Source: Promethearchaeia archaeon (lineage in GTDB: Archaea; Asgardarchaeota; Lokiarchaeia; Sigyniarchaeales; SOKP01). Taken from it: a stretch of 64,000 nucleotides of DNA. The position numbers were made by a program, and so were the translations under genes. The notes beneath the pieces are model-generated. The model was not told the origin of the DNA. It did not search any database and saw only the letters and a list, made by a program, of their open reading frames with translations. This document shows, piece after piece, positions 37,682-45,844 of this stretch. The first letter of the stretch is position 1. Each line of letters begins with the position of its first letter. The stretch spans positions 1 to 64,000 of the forward strand of contig JAHQWH010000155.1 of NCBI GenBank assembly GCA_029856105.1. Reading direction: 5' to 3'.

Positions 37682-37699
37682 CGTAATTTTTTTATTACG
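37682..37699. promoter_or_regulatory. Inverted repeat upstream of albA
   Basis: CGTAAT and ATTACG flank six T residues, making a perfect short dyad about 52-70 bases before the Alba ATG, where a promoter or operator would be. It could be a regulator site or a leader hairpin; six-base arms alone can occur by chance. Confidence 0.25.
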
Positions 37700-37896
37700 A
37701 TTTAAACTACATTTTTTAAAATATTTTTCTTCATAAAAATTTTATTATCTTACTAATAATGTGATTTAATATTCGATACTCAGATTTTCAACTCATTTAA
37801 AGGTATTTTAGCGATCTGCTTTTCTAAAACAATTTTCAAAAAGATTTAAAATATAGTTTTTAGATTAAAAAAAAAATCAAAATAAATTATAAAAAA

Positions 37897-38121
37897 TTAC
37901 AAACTTTCTAATTTTAGTCCAAGAAACATTAACCACCATGCGAGAAACATTAGTATCGTTCCTATAATGCCCCAGGTTTCCGTGTGATTATATGTCCCAA
38001 GAGCTAGAGGGGGTAGTAGATCTGGAGTTACAAAGAATAAATTAGTTAATACATAAAATCCCCCTGCGAATAGGAAGGACGATAAAATTACAGTAAATTT
38101 CGTTATTGGAGTCCAAGCCAT
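37897..38121 (-). CDS. Small two-helix membrane protein, duplicate A
   Basis: The 74-residue protein has two hydrophobic helices (about 8-30 and 50-68) joined by a loop with PPLALGTYNHTETWG. It shares about 58% of residues with the 74-residue protein of copy B (38525-38749), including the ends MAWTP and MFLG. No family is recognised. It lies beside a signal peptidase I fragment; a role near the secretion machinery is only a possibility. The gene is part of a tandem duplication. Confidence 0.7.
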   Translation of the reverse strand: MAWTPITKFTVILSSFLFAGGFYVLTNLFFVTPDLLPPLALGTYNHTETWGIIGTILMFLAWWLMFLGLKLESL

Positions 38122-38222
38122 TTAATATCACCTAATTTATCAAAGTAAAATGTGTAATTAATATTTATTAATTATTCCTAAATAAAAGTTTAATTTTTTT
38201 AAACAAGAAGTTCATATTTGAT

Positions 38223-38404
38223 TTAATCTAGTTCATTTGTTTTTGAGGGTTGTTTCTTAAAATTTGCTTGGTTTTTATCAATAGTTTTCTTTTGATCTTC
38301 ATCTTCATCTTGAAAAATATCCTGAATTATGCTTATCAGGAAGAACACTGATATTTTGACGAGTAAAGGAATTAATAACCCAGACTCCGTCAAAAGAACC
38401 TTTA
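38223..38404 (-). pseudogene. 3' remnant of a duplicated signal peptidase I gene
   Basis: On the minus strand this reads KVLLTESGLLIPLLVKIS and ends in DEDEDQKKTIDKNQ...NELD-stop, aligned to the last 60 codons of the intact signal peptidase at 38852-39517. The frame is open but has no start, no catalytic Ser or His, and it ends at the duplication junction. It is a dead fragment made when the segment was duplicated. Confidence 0.85.
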
Positions 38405-38406
38405 TT

Positions 38407-39033
38407 GATACTCAGATTTTCAACTCATTTAAAGAAGTTTTAGCAATCTGCTTCTCTAAAATAATTTTTAAAAAGATTTAAAATATAGCTTTTAGATAAT
38501 TAAAAAAAAAAATAATATGATAAATTACATACCTTTTAATCTTACTCCAAGAAACATTAGAAACCAAGCGAAAAAAACTAATCCCATTCCTATAATGCCC
38601 CAAGTTTCGTTGGAGCTGAAGGTTCCAAGAGCTAAAATGGGCAGTACACCTGTAAGTCCAAAGAATAATTCAGTTAATACAAACAATCCTCCCGCTAATA
38701 CGAGGAAGGAGAAAATTACGGTCCATTTTGTTGGTGGAGTCCAAGCCATTTAATATCAACTAATTTTTTAAAATAAATTGTGTAATTAATATTTACTAAT
38801 TATTGATATTTAAAAGTTTAATATTTATAAATTAAAAAGTAAATATTTGATTTAATTTAATTTATTTGTTTTTTGGGGTTGCTTCTCAAAATCTTCTTGG
38901 TTTTTATCATTTTTTTTCTTTTGATCTTCATCTTCATCTTGATAAATATCCCGAATTATGCTTATTACGAGGAACGCTGATATTATGACAAGTAAAGGAA
39001 TTAATAACCCAGATTCTGTTAAAACAATCTTTA
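38407..39033. repeat. Tandem segmental duplication, copy B
   Basis: Copy B begins with the same GATACTCAGATTTTCAACTC as copy A and continues through the second small membrane-protein gene and into the end of the complete signal peptidase gene. The copies are 630 and 627 bases long by my count and directly adjoining. Confidence 0.85.
38525..38749 (-). CDS. Small two-helix membrane protein, duplicate B
   Basis: This 74-residue paralogue of the protein at 37897-38121 has the same two-helix layout and the shared MAWTP start, ETWGIIG centre and MFLG end. Its loop reads PILALGTFSSNETWG. It lies 100 bases downstream of the intact signal peptidase on the same strand and is probably the ancestral location, since the peptidase is complete here. 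Confidence 0.7.
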   Translation of the reverse strand: MAWTPPTKWTVIFSFLVLAGGLFVLTELFFGLTGVLPILALGTFSSNETWGIIGMGLVFFAWFLMFLGVRLKGM

Positions 39034-39517
39034 CCCATCCAATATATGGTATTCCACCTATTACTACTCCTATTATTCGGGACTCTGGGACAGGTGCTTG
39101 ATCAGGTAGCGAGTTAGCGTCCCCTTTAGTCTGGAAATACCATGTATCCCCTACTAAATACTTGTCAACTACACGATGGACAATGGGTTCTTCAGGAGCA
39201 CCCGCCCATAATCCACGAGCGTCAAATACTATAACATCTCCATTTTTATCTTCAGCTGTACCATTTACTATATCCTCAGGATTGGCCCCCGCTACGAATA
39301 ATAAGTCTCCTTCGCGAATACTAGGCTCCATAGAGCCAGAAACTACGATAACTATAGGAGCCTCAGTATTAAGAGCAACTTGTAAACTAAAATAGAGTAA
39401 AAAGGAGCCGAAGAACGCAATACATATCATTACAACAGCAATAATTACTTTTTTGTGAGATATGGGCTTTTTTTCTTTTTCTTTTTTTTCTGAGTTCTTC
39501 AGATTATTCGTATTCAT
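38852..39517 (-). CDS. Signal peptidase I, Sec11 type
   Basis: The 221-residue protein has one N-terminal membrane helix (about 23-46), the nucleophile serine in VSGSMEPSIREGD (S62), GDVIVFDAR, and PIVHRVVDK with the histidine that replaces the bacterial catalytic lysine in archaeal and ER signal peptidases. A second hydrophobic segment (about 165-188) near the C-terminus is followed by a charged tail (DEDEDQKKKNDK). It removes signal peptides from exported proteins, acting on the outer face of the membrane. Its last part is duplicated as a remnant downstream. Confidence 0.93.
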   Translation of the reverse strand: MNTNNLKNSEKKEKEKKPISHKKVIIAVVMICIAFFGSFLLYFSLQVALNTEAPIVIVVSGSMEPSIREGDLLFVAGANPEDIVNGTAEDKNGDVIVFDARGLWAGAPEEPIVHRVVDKYLVGDTWYFQTKGDANSLPDQAPVPESRIIGVVIGGIPYIGWVKIVLTESGLLIPLLVIISAFLVISIIRDIYQDEDEDQKKKNDKNQEDFEKQPQKTNKLN

Positions 39518-39755
39518 TTTTTAAAAATCTCCTTTCTCTTGTCTAAATAAATAAAGAAGCGAATATATATTTTGTTCTAACATTTATATGAGATTCAAAA
39601 TATCGAATCGAGTTATTTGATATACTTTTTTAATCTTTTTTATCTAGAAATAATTCTAGAGATAGTATTTTATAGAATAGCATCTTAAAATATTTGTATT
39701 AAACTAATTAAAACATTAAACATCTTAAAAACTCATATGGTTGAGGCTTAACTAC

Positions 39756-40271
39756 ATGTTTTTAGAAGATCCGGTCTTAAAAGAATATATTGTTGATGAT
39801 ATTGTTAGAGAAGTTAATCAAAAAGGATTGAATATCGAAAAGATTTACGTAGAGAGTTTTATCGACAATTTTCTTGGCGAATACGAACGATTACCAAAAA
39901 GAAGTGAGATTAATCCTATTGTTTCAAGTTATATTAAAATGATCGAAGATAGCACACCAATAATTGAAATATCTCAAAATTCTGATGAATTTAATTCAAA
40001 GACAAATGTGATTGAACCAGTTGTAAAAAGTTTTATCCAGAAAAAAAACTTAATTAACTCAATTAAAAGTGAAGGGCTTTTCTGTCGCACAGGAGAAATG
40101 TTAGTTATTCCAAAACCAGAGGGGCGCAGATTATGTCCAATATGCGATAACGAAAACTGGTACAAAATCCATGAAACAATCGATCGAACGGATATTATTT
40201 GCGATTATCCTAAAATTTACGGAAAGAAATATACGTGTAGCGGTTGCGGAACTGTTTGGAAAGAGAAGTAA
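39756..40271 (+). CDS. Uncharacterised protein with C-terminal zinc ribbon
   Basis: The ORF track starts at TTG 39741; the ATG at 39756 gives a 171-residue protein (MFLEDPVLKEYIVDD). Residues 1-110 are helical and charged. The C-terminus holds CPICDNENWYKI and YTCSGCGTVWKEK, a four-cysteine zinc ribbon of the type seen in transcription-related or RNA-binding proteins. I do not recognise the family. It stands alone between the signal peptidase and the lipid-kinase gene. A stem-forming sequence follows its stop codon. Confidence 0.65.
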   Translation: MFLEDPVLKEYIVDDIVREVNQKGLNIEKIYVESFIDNFLGEYERLPKRSEINPIVSSYIKMIEDSTPIIEISQNSDEFNSKTNVIEPVVKSFIQKKNLINSIKSEGLFCRTGEMLVIPKPEGRRLCPICDNENWYKIHETIDRTDIICDYPKIYGKKYTCSGCGTVWKEK

Positions 40272-40311
40272 ATTCTGCAAGATAAACGTTACAAGTCTTA
40301 ATGATTAAGAT

Positions 40312-40356
40312 AAGTTGCGTTCCTTTCCCTCAATAAAGCGTTCAACTTTGAGGAAA
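40312..40356 (+). other. Overlapping stem-forming sequences downstream of the zinc-ribbon gene
   Basis: Two pairings compete: AAGTTG (40312-40317) with CAACTT (40343-40348), and TTTCC-C-TCAA (40324-40333) with TTGAGGAAA (40348-40356, one bulged C). It lies in the 189-base gap before the lipid-kinase gene. It might be a terminator, a leader or chance; no known RNA family was recognised. Confidence 0.25.
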
Positions 40357-40469
40357 ATCTGATTATATTTCATAAGTTTTATAACTATAAATTTTAAATA
40401 GTTCAATGTTTAAAGTTAAACTAAAATAAAAAATTGAGTTTCTTTTATTAAAAATCAAGCGTGTTAATT

Positions 40470-41429
40470 ATGGAAGCAGATTATGCGATAATTTATAATC
40501 CTGTTGCTGGAAAACCAGAACAGACTGAAAAAGATATAGAATATGCAAAAAAGTGTTTAGATGATTTAAACATTTCTTACAAGTTATTCAAAACAGAATT
40601 TGCAGGACATGCTATTAGTTTGGCTAACCAGTTAGCAAAAGAAGGGTATCGAGTCATTGGAGCTGGTGGAGATGGAACTTGCAATGAGGTTTTTCACGGT
40701 GTTATTAGCTCCAATTCAGGAGCTTTATGCGGGTTTATCCCAATGGGCTCTGGAAACGACATCCCTGCCGCAATTGGAATCACACCTGACATTAAAAGAG
40801 CGTGCGAAATTATAGCAGAAAATCATACTAGTAAATCAGATATTGGGTTTGCCAAAACGGACGAAGGAGTAGAGCGGTACTTTCTGGGCATTGGAAGTCA
40901 AGGATTTGACGCTGAAGTTGCGAGAAGATCAAATGAAAATAAAGAAAAAAATTATAATGCGATTATTCTAAAAACTTTATTCTCGTGGAAAAGTAGAGAG
41001 ATAAGGGTCACAATGGATAACGATACTTACGAAGGAATGGCAAACTTAGCAGCAGTAGGTAATGGAGGGGCTTATGGGGGCGGAATGTATGTATGTCAAA
41101 AAGCAAAAGTTGATGATGGGTTATTTGATATAAGCGTAGTAGATATTGGAAAATTTAAACTTCTTCTTCAATTTAAAAGGATGTATAACGCATCGCTTTT
41201 ACCCCATCCTAATATTTCTGAATATCAAAGCAAAAAAGTGAGAATTGAAATGAAAAATCCTGAAGATGAGCCTTACAACTGTCAAGTTGACGGCGAGGTT
41301 TTAGGACCCCTTCCAGTTACATATGAAAGTATTAAAGACGGCTATGAATTCATTCGTCCCAAAATTGACGAAGTCGCAGAAGCATTTAAAGAGAAGTATG
41401 GAAGATACTTCTATATATGTGAACATTAA
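40470..41429 (+). CDS. Diacylglycerol/lipid kinase family protein
   Basis: This protein has the DagK/YegS/BmrU fold: IIYNPVAGK at the N-terminus, the nucleotide motif VIGAGGDGTCNEVFHG (near residues 66-81), GFIPMGSGNDIPAA (near 92-105) and VGNGGAYGGGMYV further on. The family phosphorylates lipids such as diacylglycerol, or in archaea possibly archaeol precursors. There is no membrane segment. The ORF track starts at GTG 40461; the ATG at 40470 (MEADYAIIYNP) is preferred because the GTG resembles part of a ribosome site. It precedes a methyltransferase gene by 17 bases. Confidence 0.88.
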   Translation: MEADYAIIYNPVAGKPEQTEKDIEYAKKCLDDLNISYKLFKTEFAGHAISLANQLAKEGYRVIGAGGDGTCNEVFHGVISSNSGALCGFIPMGSGNDIPAAIGITPDIKRACEIIAENHTSKSDIGFAKTDEGVERYFLGIGSQGFDAEVARRSNENKEKNYNAIILKTLFSWKSREIRVTMDNDTYEGMANLAAVGNGGAYGGGMYVCQKAKVDDGLFDISVVDIGKFKLLLQFKRMYNASLLPHPNISEYQSKKVRIEMKNPEDEPYNCQVDGEVLGPLPVTYESIKDGYEFIRPKIDEVAEAFKEKYGRYFYICEH

Positions 41430-41446
41430 ATAATATTTTTTTTCTT

Positions 41447-42100
41447 TTGAGAATTAAATACATAAGTATTGATATGCCTGACTGGGACGATATATTCACA
41501 AAACGAGGTAAAGTCTTTACAAATCCACATCAAGATATGGAAAGGTTAACCAAAATCTTTAAAGAAAATGGCGTTCAACGAATTTTAGATTTAGGATGTG
41601 GAACTGGCCGGCATCTATTGTTTTTCTCAAAGAAAGAGTTTGATGTTTACGGTATCGATAAATCGCAAAAAGGTTTAGACATTGCTAAAAATTGGTTAGA
41701 CGAAGAAAAATTATCAGCAGAACTAACACATCAGAGAATTGATCAAAGATTTCCTTATGAGAATGATTTTTTTGATGTTGTTATCTCAATTCAAGTAATT
41801 CATCATAATTTAATGAAAAAAATACTCTTTTCCGTTAAAGAAATTGAGCGAGTCTTAAAACCAAAAGGATTTATTTTTATCACAGTTCCTTTTCCTCAAG
41901 CTTTTAACGTAAAAAACAGTAAGTGGAAATTGAAGAAAGTCGAAAAGAGAACATATATCCCTCAATCAGGTCCAGAGGAGGGGCTTCCTCATCATTTCTT
42001 TACAATAGCAGAACTAAAACGTGTTTTTAGCGCTTTTGAATTGTTAGAAATATATATTGACAAAACCAATCATCGCGCAATGTTAGGAAAAAAGAAATAA
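41447..42100 (+). CDS. Class I SAM-dependent methyltransferase
   Basis: The 217-residue protein has the SAM-binding motif ILDLGCGTGRHLLFF (near residues 46-60), YGIDKSQKGLDIA and the later FFDVVISIQVIHHNLMKK, all of the UbiE/Trm9-like branch. The substrate is not indicated. The track start is TTG 41447; an ATG at 41474 (MPDWDDIF) is equally possible. It follows the lipid-kinase gene by 17 bases, so the two may be co-transcribed. Confidence 0.88.
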   Translation: MRIKYISIDMPDWDDIFTKRGKVFTNPHQDMERLTKIFKENGVQRILDLGCGTGRHLLFFSKKEFDVYGIDKSQKGLDIAKNWLDEEKLSAELTHQRIDQRFPYENDFFDVVISIQVIHHNLMKKILFSVKEIERVLKPKGFIFITVPFPQAFNVKNSKWKLKKVEKRTYIPQSGPEEGLPHHFFTIAELKRVFSAFELLEIYIDKTNHRAMLGKKK

Positions 42101-42114
42101 AATGTAATATTCGT

Positions 42115-43299
42115 TTAAACTGAATTTTTAGGTTTGATCAACCTTGAACGAACGATTAATAAAACAGATGCTATACCGATGATTGGTAAAAAAATCACAA
42201 TTAAAATCAATAAATCAGAATCAGGAAGGTTAAAATCGTCGTTCCACGGAAAATTTCCTTGAAATTGGTTGTTAACTTCTAAGTAATTATTACAAATAAA
42301 TTGCTCTACTGTTTTTCCCGTTACTTCGAGACTATAATTTGAAATATGAGATAAATTATCTTCGGTCGTGTGATGGTAAGGCCAAGCGGGGTTATCCCAA
42401 AAGTTAATGATTAAATCTGCTGAGGGAATTCCATAATTTACAAATGGCACGTGGTCATCAGTAATGGAATTGATTATTGGATCAGAAGGAAATTGGTAAG
42501 TATATCCTAATTCTCTACCAGTCTCAAATAATTCGTTCAATAACGAGGAGGTTGAGTGTTGTTCGTTAATAAATTTTAAATTTGCTCCTCCAACCATATC
42601 TAATAATATCATCGCATCAAAATGCTCTTCAGAAGAGTAATAGAAGTTTTCGATGTCTTGTACAAATTTTGTAGAACCTTCGCACCAGTCCCAACCTAAA
42701 ATTCCATGGCTATAATCATAACCTTGATCTTCCGCATCAAAAAACAAAAACCAAATTTGAACAGACAGATTTTGTCTTCTGTCACATAAAACTTTAGCAA
42801 GTTCTATTAAAACAGCGCTACCACTTGCACCATCGTTGGCTCCTGGAACGGGTGAGTTCTGATTTACGCTATCCTTTGTGGCTCTGGCCCTTGAGTCGTA
42901 ATGAGCGCTTAAAATCAAAATATGTGTATAGTTTTCGTTCATTTTAAACAACACATTTTGGCAGTCTACCGAGTGAATTGTAAAGTTATGCAGTGTGTAG
43001 TTGATCGAAGGATCGATTTCTTGAAATTTTGAGACGAAGTATTTCGCACAATCTTCCCTACCTTGAGTTCCCGGCGTTCTATAATGCGTTGTATTAATAT
43101 TTAACTGATCTTCTACATATGTATACGCATTATCACCGTTAAAATATAAATCAACATCTAAATTTGTGAATGTTTTACTATTCGATAAGAAAATAATTGA
43201 GATAGTAATCGGTATTACCACGATTAGCACAATCGATATAATTAAGATTATTTTGTGAGATTTTTTTATATGGATCCACCGATGATAAGATACATTCAA
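42115..43299 (-). CDS. M28-family zinc metallopeptidase, membrane-anchored
   Basis: The 394-residue protein has an N-terminal signal-anchor (about 17-35), a M28 aminopeptidase-type catalytic domain and a second hydrophobic segment at about 362-384. The zinc and catalytic residues are visible: SAHYDSRA (His, Asp; near 135), GANDGASGSAVLIE (near 155), FDAEDQG (near 190), DMVGGA (near 238) and YHHTTEDNLSH (near 321). It should act outside the cell, removing amino acids from peptides. The two hydrophobic ends suggest membrane attachment. It converges on the methyltransferase gene. Confidence 0.88.
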   Translation of the reverse strand: MNVSYHRWIHIKKSHKIILIISIVLIVVIPITISIIFLSNSKTFTNLDVDLYFNGDNAYTYVEDQLNINTTHYRTPGTQGREDCAKYFVSKFQEIDPSINYTLHNFTIHSVDCQNVLFKMNENYTHILILSAHYDSRARATKDSVNQNSPVPGANDGASGSAVLIELAKVLCDRRQNLSVQIWFLFFDAEDQGYDYSHGILGWDWCEGSTKFVQDIENFYYSSEEHFDAMILLDMVGGANLKFINEQHSTSSLLNELFETGRELGYTYQFPSDPIINSITDDHVPFVNYGIPSADLIINFWDNPAWPYHHTTEDNLSHISNYSLEVTGKTVEQFICNNYLEVNNQFQGNFPWNDDFNLPDSDLLILIVIFLPIIGIASVLLIVRSRLIKPKNSV

Positions 43300-43351
43300 A
43301 TGACTTTATATTATTAATAAAAATTAAAAATAAAAAATATATTTATTTAGT

Positions 43352-43774
43352 TTAGAGTGGTTCAAAACCTAAATCTATTTTTGTTTCGCCTTTTATTTCC
43401 GTCTCCAAAAATGTAGATTTTACGGGCATACCTACGCTAATTGTTTCTGGTTTACTTTCATCCACACCTACTAATTGACCACTAACCATTGGTCCTTCGT
43501 CGAGCTTAATAACCGAGAAACAATAAGGTTTATTTCTACCATAACCTTTCTCTACAAAAAAAGGAGTACCTACAGTAATGCTTGTAAAGGCAGCAATTTT
43601 ACCTTTTCCTGACATCTCAACCCATTCCATATTAGTTGAATTACATTTCGTGCATAATCTTCTAACAGGAACATATTGCTCGCCACAATCTTTGCATTTT
43701 GAACCCATTAACTTTTTATTACGAATATAATCCAAATAACTTTCTATTGTAAAATCTTTATCTGCTTCTGTCAT
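43352..43774 (-). CDS. DUF35/OB-fold zinc-ribbon acyl-CoA-binding protein, thiolase partner
   Basis: The protein has a rubredoxin-like zinc ribbon (CKDC then CTKC, 15 residues apart) and an OB-fold with GKIAAFTSITVGTPFF, the layout of DUF35 proteins that form a channel between thiolase and HMG-CoA synthase in archaea. The ORF track starts at GTG 43786, but that GTG is inside a GAGGTGA Shine-Dalgarno; the ATG at 43774 (MTEADKDF) is the better start. It lies 14 bases after the thiolase stop. No HMG-CoA synthase gene is next to it, so the pair probably serves another acyl-CoA route. Confidence 0.87.
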   Translation of the reverse strand: MTEADKDFTIESYLDYIRNKKLMGSKCKDCGEQYVPVRRLCTKCNSTNMEWVEMSGKGKIAAFTSITVGTPFFVEKGYGRNKPYCFSVIKLDEGPMVSGQLVGVDESKPETISVGMPVKSTFLETEIKGETKIDLGFEPL

Positions 43775-43788
43775 TTTTCTTTTCACCT

Positions 43789-45048
43789 CTATTTTTCATA
43801 AATATGAACCACGCATGTACCACCAGATCCACCTAAATTATGTGTCATAGCTCTTTCAACATCAAATTTTACTTGTCTGTTTCTCTCAGCAATGCCTCGC
43901 ATCTGCTTAAAAGTTTCTACAGCATGAGCCGCCCCAGTAGCGCCTACTGGATGCCCTTTTGACTTAAGTCCCCCAGAAGTGTTAATTGGGAGCCTTCCAT
44001 CTAGTTTAGTTTCTCCATTTTTTATAGCTTCAACAGCTTTACCTTTCTCGTAAAATCCTAAATCCTCCATCGCGAGTATCTCTGCAATCGTGAAACAATC
44101 GTGTACCTCACAGATTTGAATATCTTTTGGTTTCAGACCGGACATTTCGTAGGCTTGCCTTGCTGCTTCTCTTGTAGCTATAAAACTCGTTAGACTATCT
44201 CTATCATGTAATGATAAGGCAGCACTTCCTTGACCAGTACCAGTTATCCAAATTGGAGTATCAGTAAATTTTTTTGCTACATCGCCAGCCACTAGAAATA
44301 GACATGCCGCACCATCTGTAATCAATGAACAATCAAATAATCTTAAAGGAGATGCTATGAATGGGTTCGAAGAACTTTTAAGAAAATCAAATTCATCTTT
44401 CCAATCGGGAACATCTCTACCTTGTTCTTTATATCTAACTATTTTACTAGCCATCATTTCTTTTATCGATTGTTGCATTTGAGCAAAGGGGTTCTCCTTC
44501 CCATTTTCATGGTTTTTTATTCCAACTCTCATCAAATCTTCCGCCGTAGTCCCATATTTATGGAAATGTGCCGAAGCAATTGCCGCATAAAGCCCTGGAA
44601 ATGTTGCCCCCGCGGGATATTCGAAAATAGAATCGGAAGCTGTGGCTAAAGTGTCGGTGACTAAAGTTGTTGATACTTCCGTCATACATTCTACCCCGCC
44701 TACTGCAATTACATCATGTACGCCTGAAGCAATAGCAATAACCGCTTGTCTTAAGGCAATGCCGCTACTAGCGCACGCACCTTCAAATCTAGGTGCAGGT
44801 TTTGGAGTTAGTCCGACCAAATTTGCCATCTGAGGACCTAAATGTCCTTGGTGGTTAAATAAATCTGAGGAATAATTACCGATATAGCACGCGTCAATAT
44901 CTTTCGGTTCAATACCATTATCTACTGTTTTGACAGCATTTAACCACGCTTCAACCCACATGTCGGGATTTCTTTGAAGTGGGAAATTTCTACCAAATTT
45001 ACACATCCCAGCACCAACAAGTGCGACTTTCCTTGCTAATTTTCCCAT
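43789..45048 (-). CDS. Thiolase-family acyl-CoA acetyltransferase
   Basis: This 419-residue thiolase shows the acyl-enzyme cysteine in EGACASSGIALRQAV (near residue 89), EVHDCFTIAEIL with the active-site His (near 314) and the C-terminal INTSGGLKSKGHPVGATG. The sequence resembles SCP2-type thiolases, which occur in archaea with a DUF35 partner, rather than bacterial AtoB. It cleaves or joins acetyl units on CoA thioesters. The DUF35 gene begins right after its stop codon; the MaoC hydratase is divergent 185 bases upstream. Confidence 0.9.
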   Translation of the reverse strand: MGKLARKVALVGAGMCKFGRNFPLQRNPDMWVEAWLNAVKTVDNGIEPKDIDACYIGNYSSDLFNHQGHLGPQMANLVGLTPKPAPRFEGACASSGIALRQAVIAIASGVHDVIAVGGVECMTEVSTTLVTDTLATASDSIFEYPAGATFPGLYAAIASAHFHKYGTTAEDLMRVGIKNHENGKENPFAQMQQSIKEMMASKIVRYKEQGRDVPDWKDEFDFLKSSSNPFIASPLRLFDCSLITDGAACLFLVAGDVAKKFTDTPIWITGTGQGSAALSLHDRDSLTSFIATREAARQAYEMSGLKPKDIQICEVHDCFTIAEILAMEDLGFYEKGKAVEAIKNGETKLDGRLPINTSGGLKSKGHPVGATGAAHAVETFKQMRGIAERNRQVKFDVERAMTHNLGGSGGTCVVHIYEK

Positions 45049-45233
45049 TTTTTAAACCTCTAATTGATTTTTATATTAAATTTTAAATTTTTAAAACTAA
45101 TAGATTGAATTTTCGACTTATTTTATTTCTTATTCTTTGGTTTTTATCTAAATTCAATAAAATTATTATTGCATATAATTTTTTTTTATATTTTTAGTCA
45201 ATATTTTTAGCTACCATTTCATTAAATGAGATT

Positions 45234-45677
45234 ATGAATAATTCAAAATTAGAGCCAGTTAAATTTGATGATTATAAGGTAGGTGATTCTGCGAAATTCA
45301 CAAAAACGATCACTGAAGAAGATGTTATGAAATTTGCAGAAGTTTCTGGTGATTACAACCCTATACACGTGAATCCAGAATATGCAAAGACTCAAATGTT
45401 TGGTAAACAAGTCGCTCATGGAGTTATCAGCGTGGGTTTAATTTCAGCATCACTAGGCGTAGAATTATTTGGCCCAGGTATACTTTATGGTGAACAAACC
45501 GTTAGATTCATTAATCCCGTATTTTTTGGAGATGTTCTAACCGCTGTAGCAACAGTAAAGGAAAAATTTACCAAAAAAGACGGTAAGTTAAAGTTTATTC
45601 GATGTGATACTAAGGTTTATAATCAAAACGACGAAATTGTAACCGATGGTGAAGCTGTCGTTTTACTCTTGAATTAA
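45234..45677 (+). CDS. MaoC-like (R)-specific enoyl-CoA hydratase
   Basis: The 147-residue hot-dog-fold protein has the hydratase-2 motif FAEVSGDYNPIHVNPEYAK (near residues 33-51), with the catalytic Asp and His (D-x-N-P-x-H), then FGKQVAHGVISVGLIS, then QTVRFINPVFFGD. The enzyme adds water to enoyl-CoA to give (R)-3-hydroxyacyl-CoA. The length is normal for the short single-domain type. It is divergent from the thiolase/DUF35 pair, which suggests a shared role in acyl-CoA breakdown or synthesis. Confidence 0.9.
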   Translation: MNNSKLEPVKFDDYKVGDSAKFTKTITEEDVMKFAEVSGDYNPIHVNPEYAKTQMFGKQVAHGVISVGLISASLGVELFGPGILYGEQTVRFINPVFFGDVLTAVATVKEKFTKKDGKLKFIRCDTKVYNQNDEIVTDGEAVVLLLN

Positions 45678-45844
45678 TTATCTTTTTATTATTATTAACT
45701 TAAGTGAAACATTTTAATCATCTTGTTTCATCTCTTTTTTTATTTTTTTAATGAATAAACACAAAAGTAAACAAGAACAAATTTAAATATTTGAAGAATA
45801 TAACTTTATTAATAACTACAGTGGTTAAGAAAAGAGAACATAAA

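Larger units (their letters stand above)
37775..38404. repeat. Tandem segmental duplication, copy A
   Basis: Copy A runs from the shared GATACTCAGATTTTCAACTC to the CTTTA before 38405. It contains a small membrane-protein gene, its promoter and a 3' fragment of the signal peptidase gene. Copy B (38407-39033) follows directly with the same order. Identity is visibly high in the coding parts and in the flanking T-rich regions. Confidence 0.85.

Noticed and set aside
40290-40375. A C/D-box small RNA between the zinc-ribbon and lipid-kinase genes
   Set aside because: A CUGA-like box is present at ATCTGATT, but the only C-box candidate (ATGATTA) has too many mismatches to RUGAUGA and there are no C'/D' boxes.
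44422-44833. ORF-track frames on the plus strand inside the thiolase gene
   Set aside because: They lie opposite a complete thiolase with all its motifs and have no domain or ribosome site.
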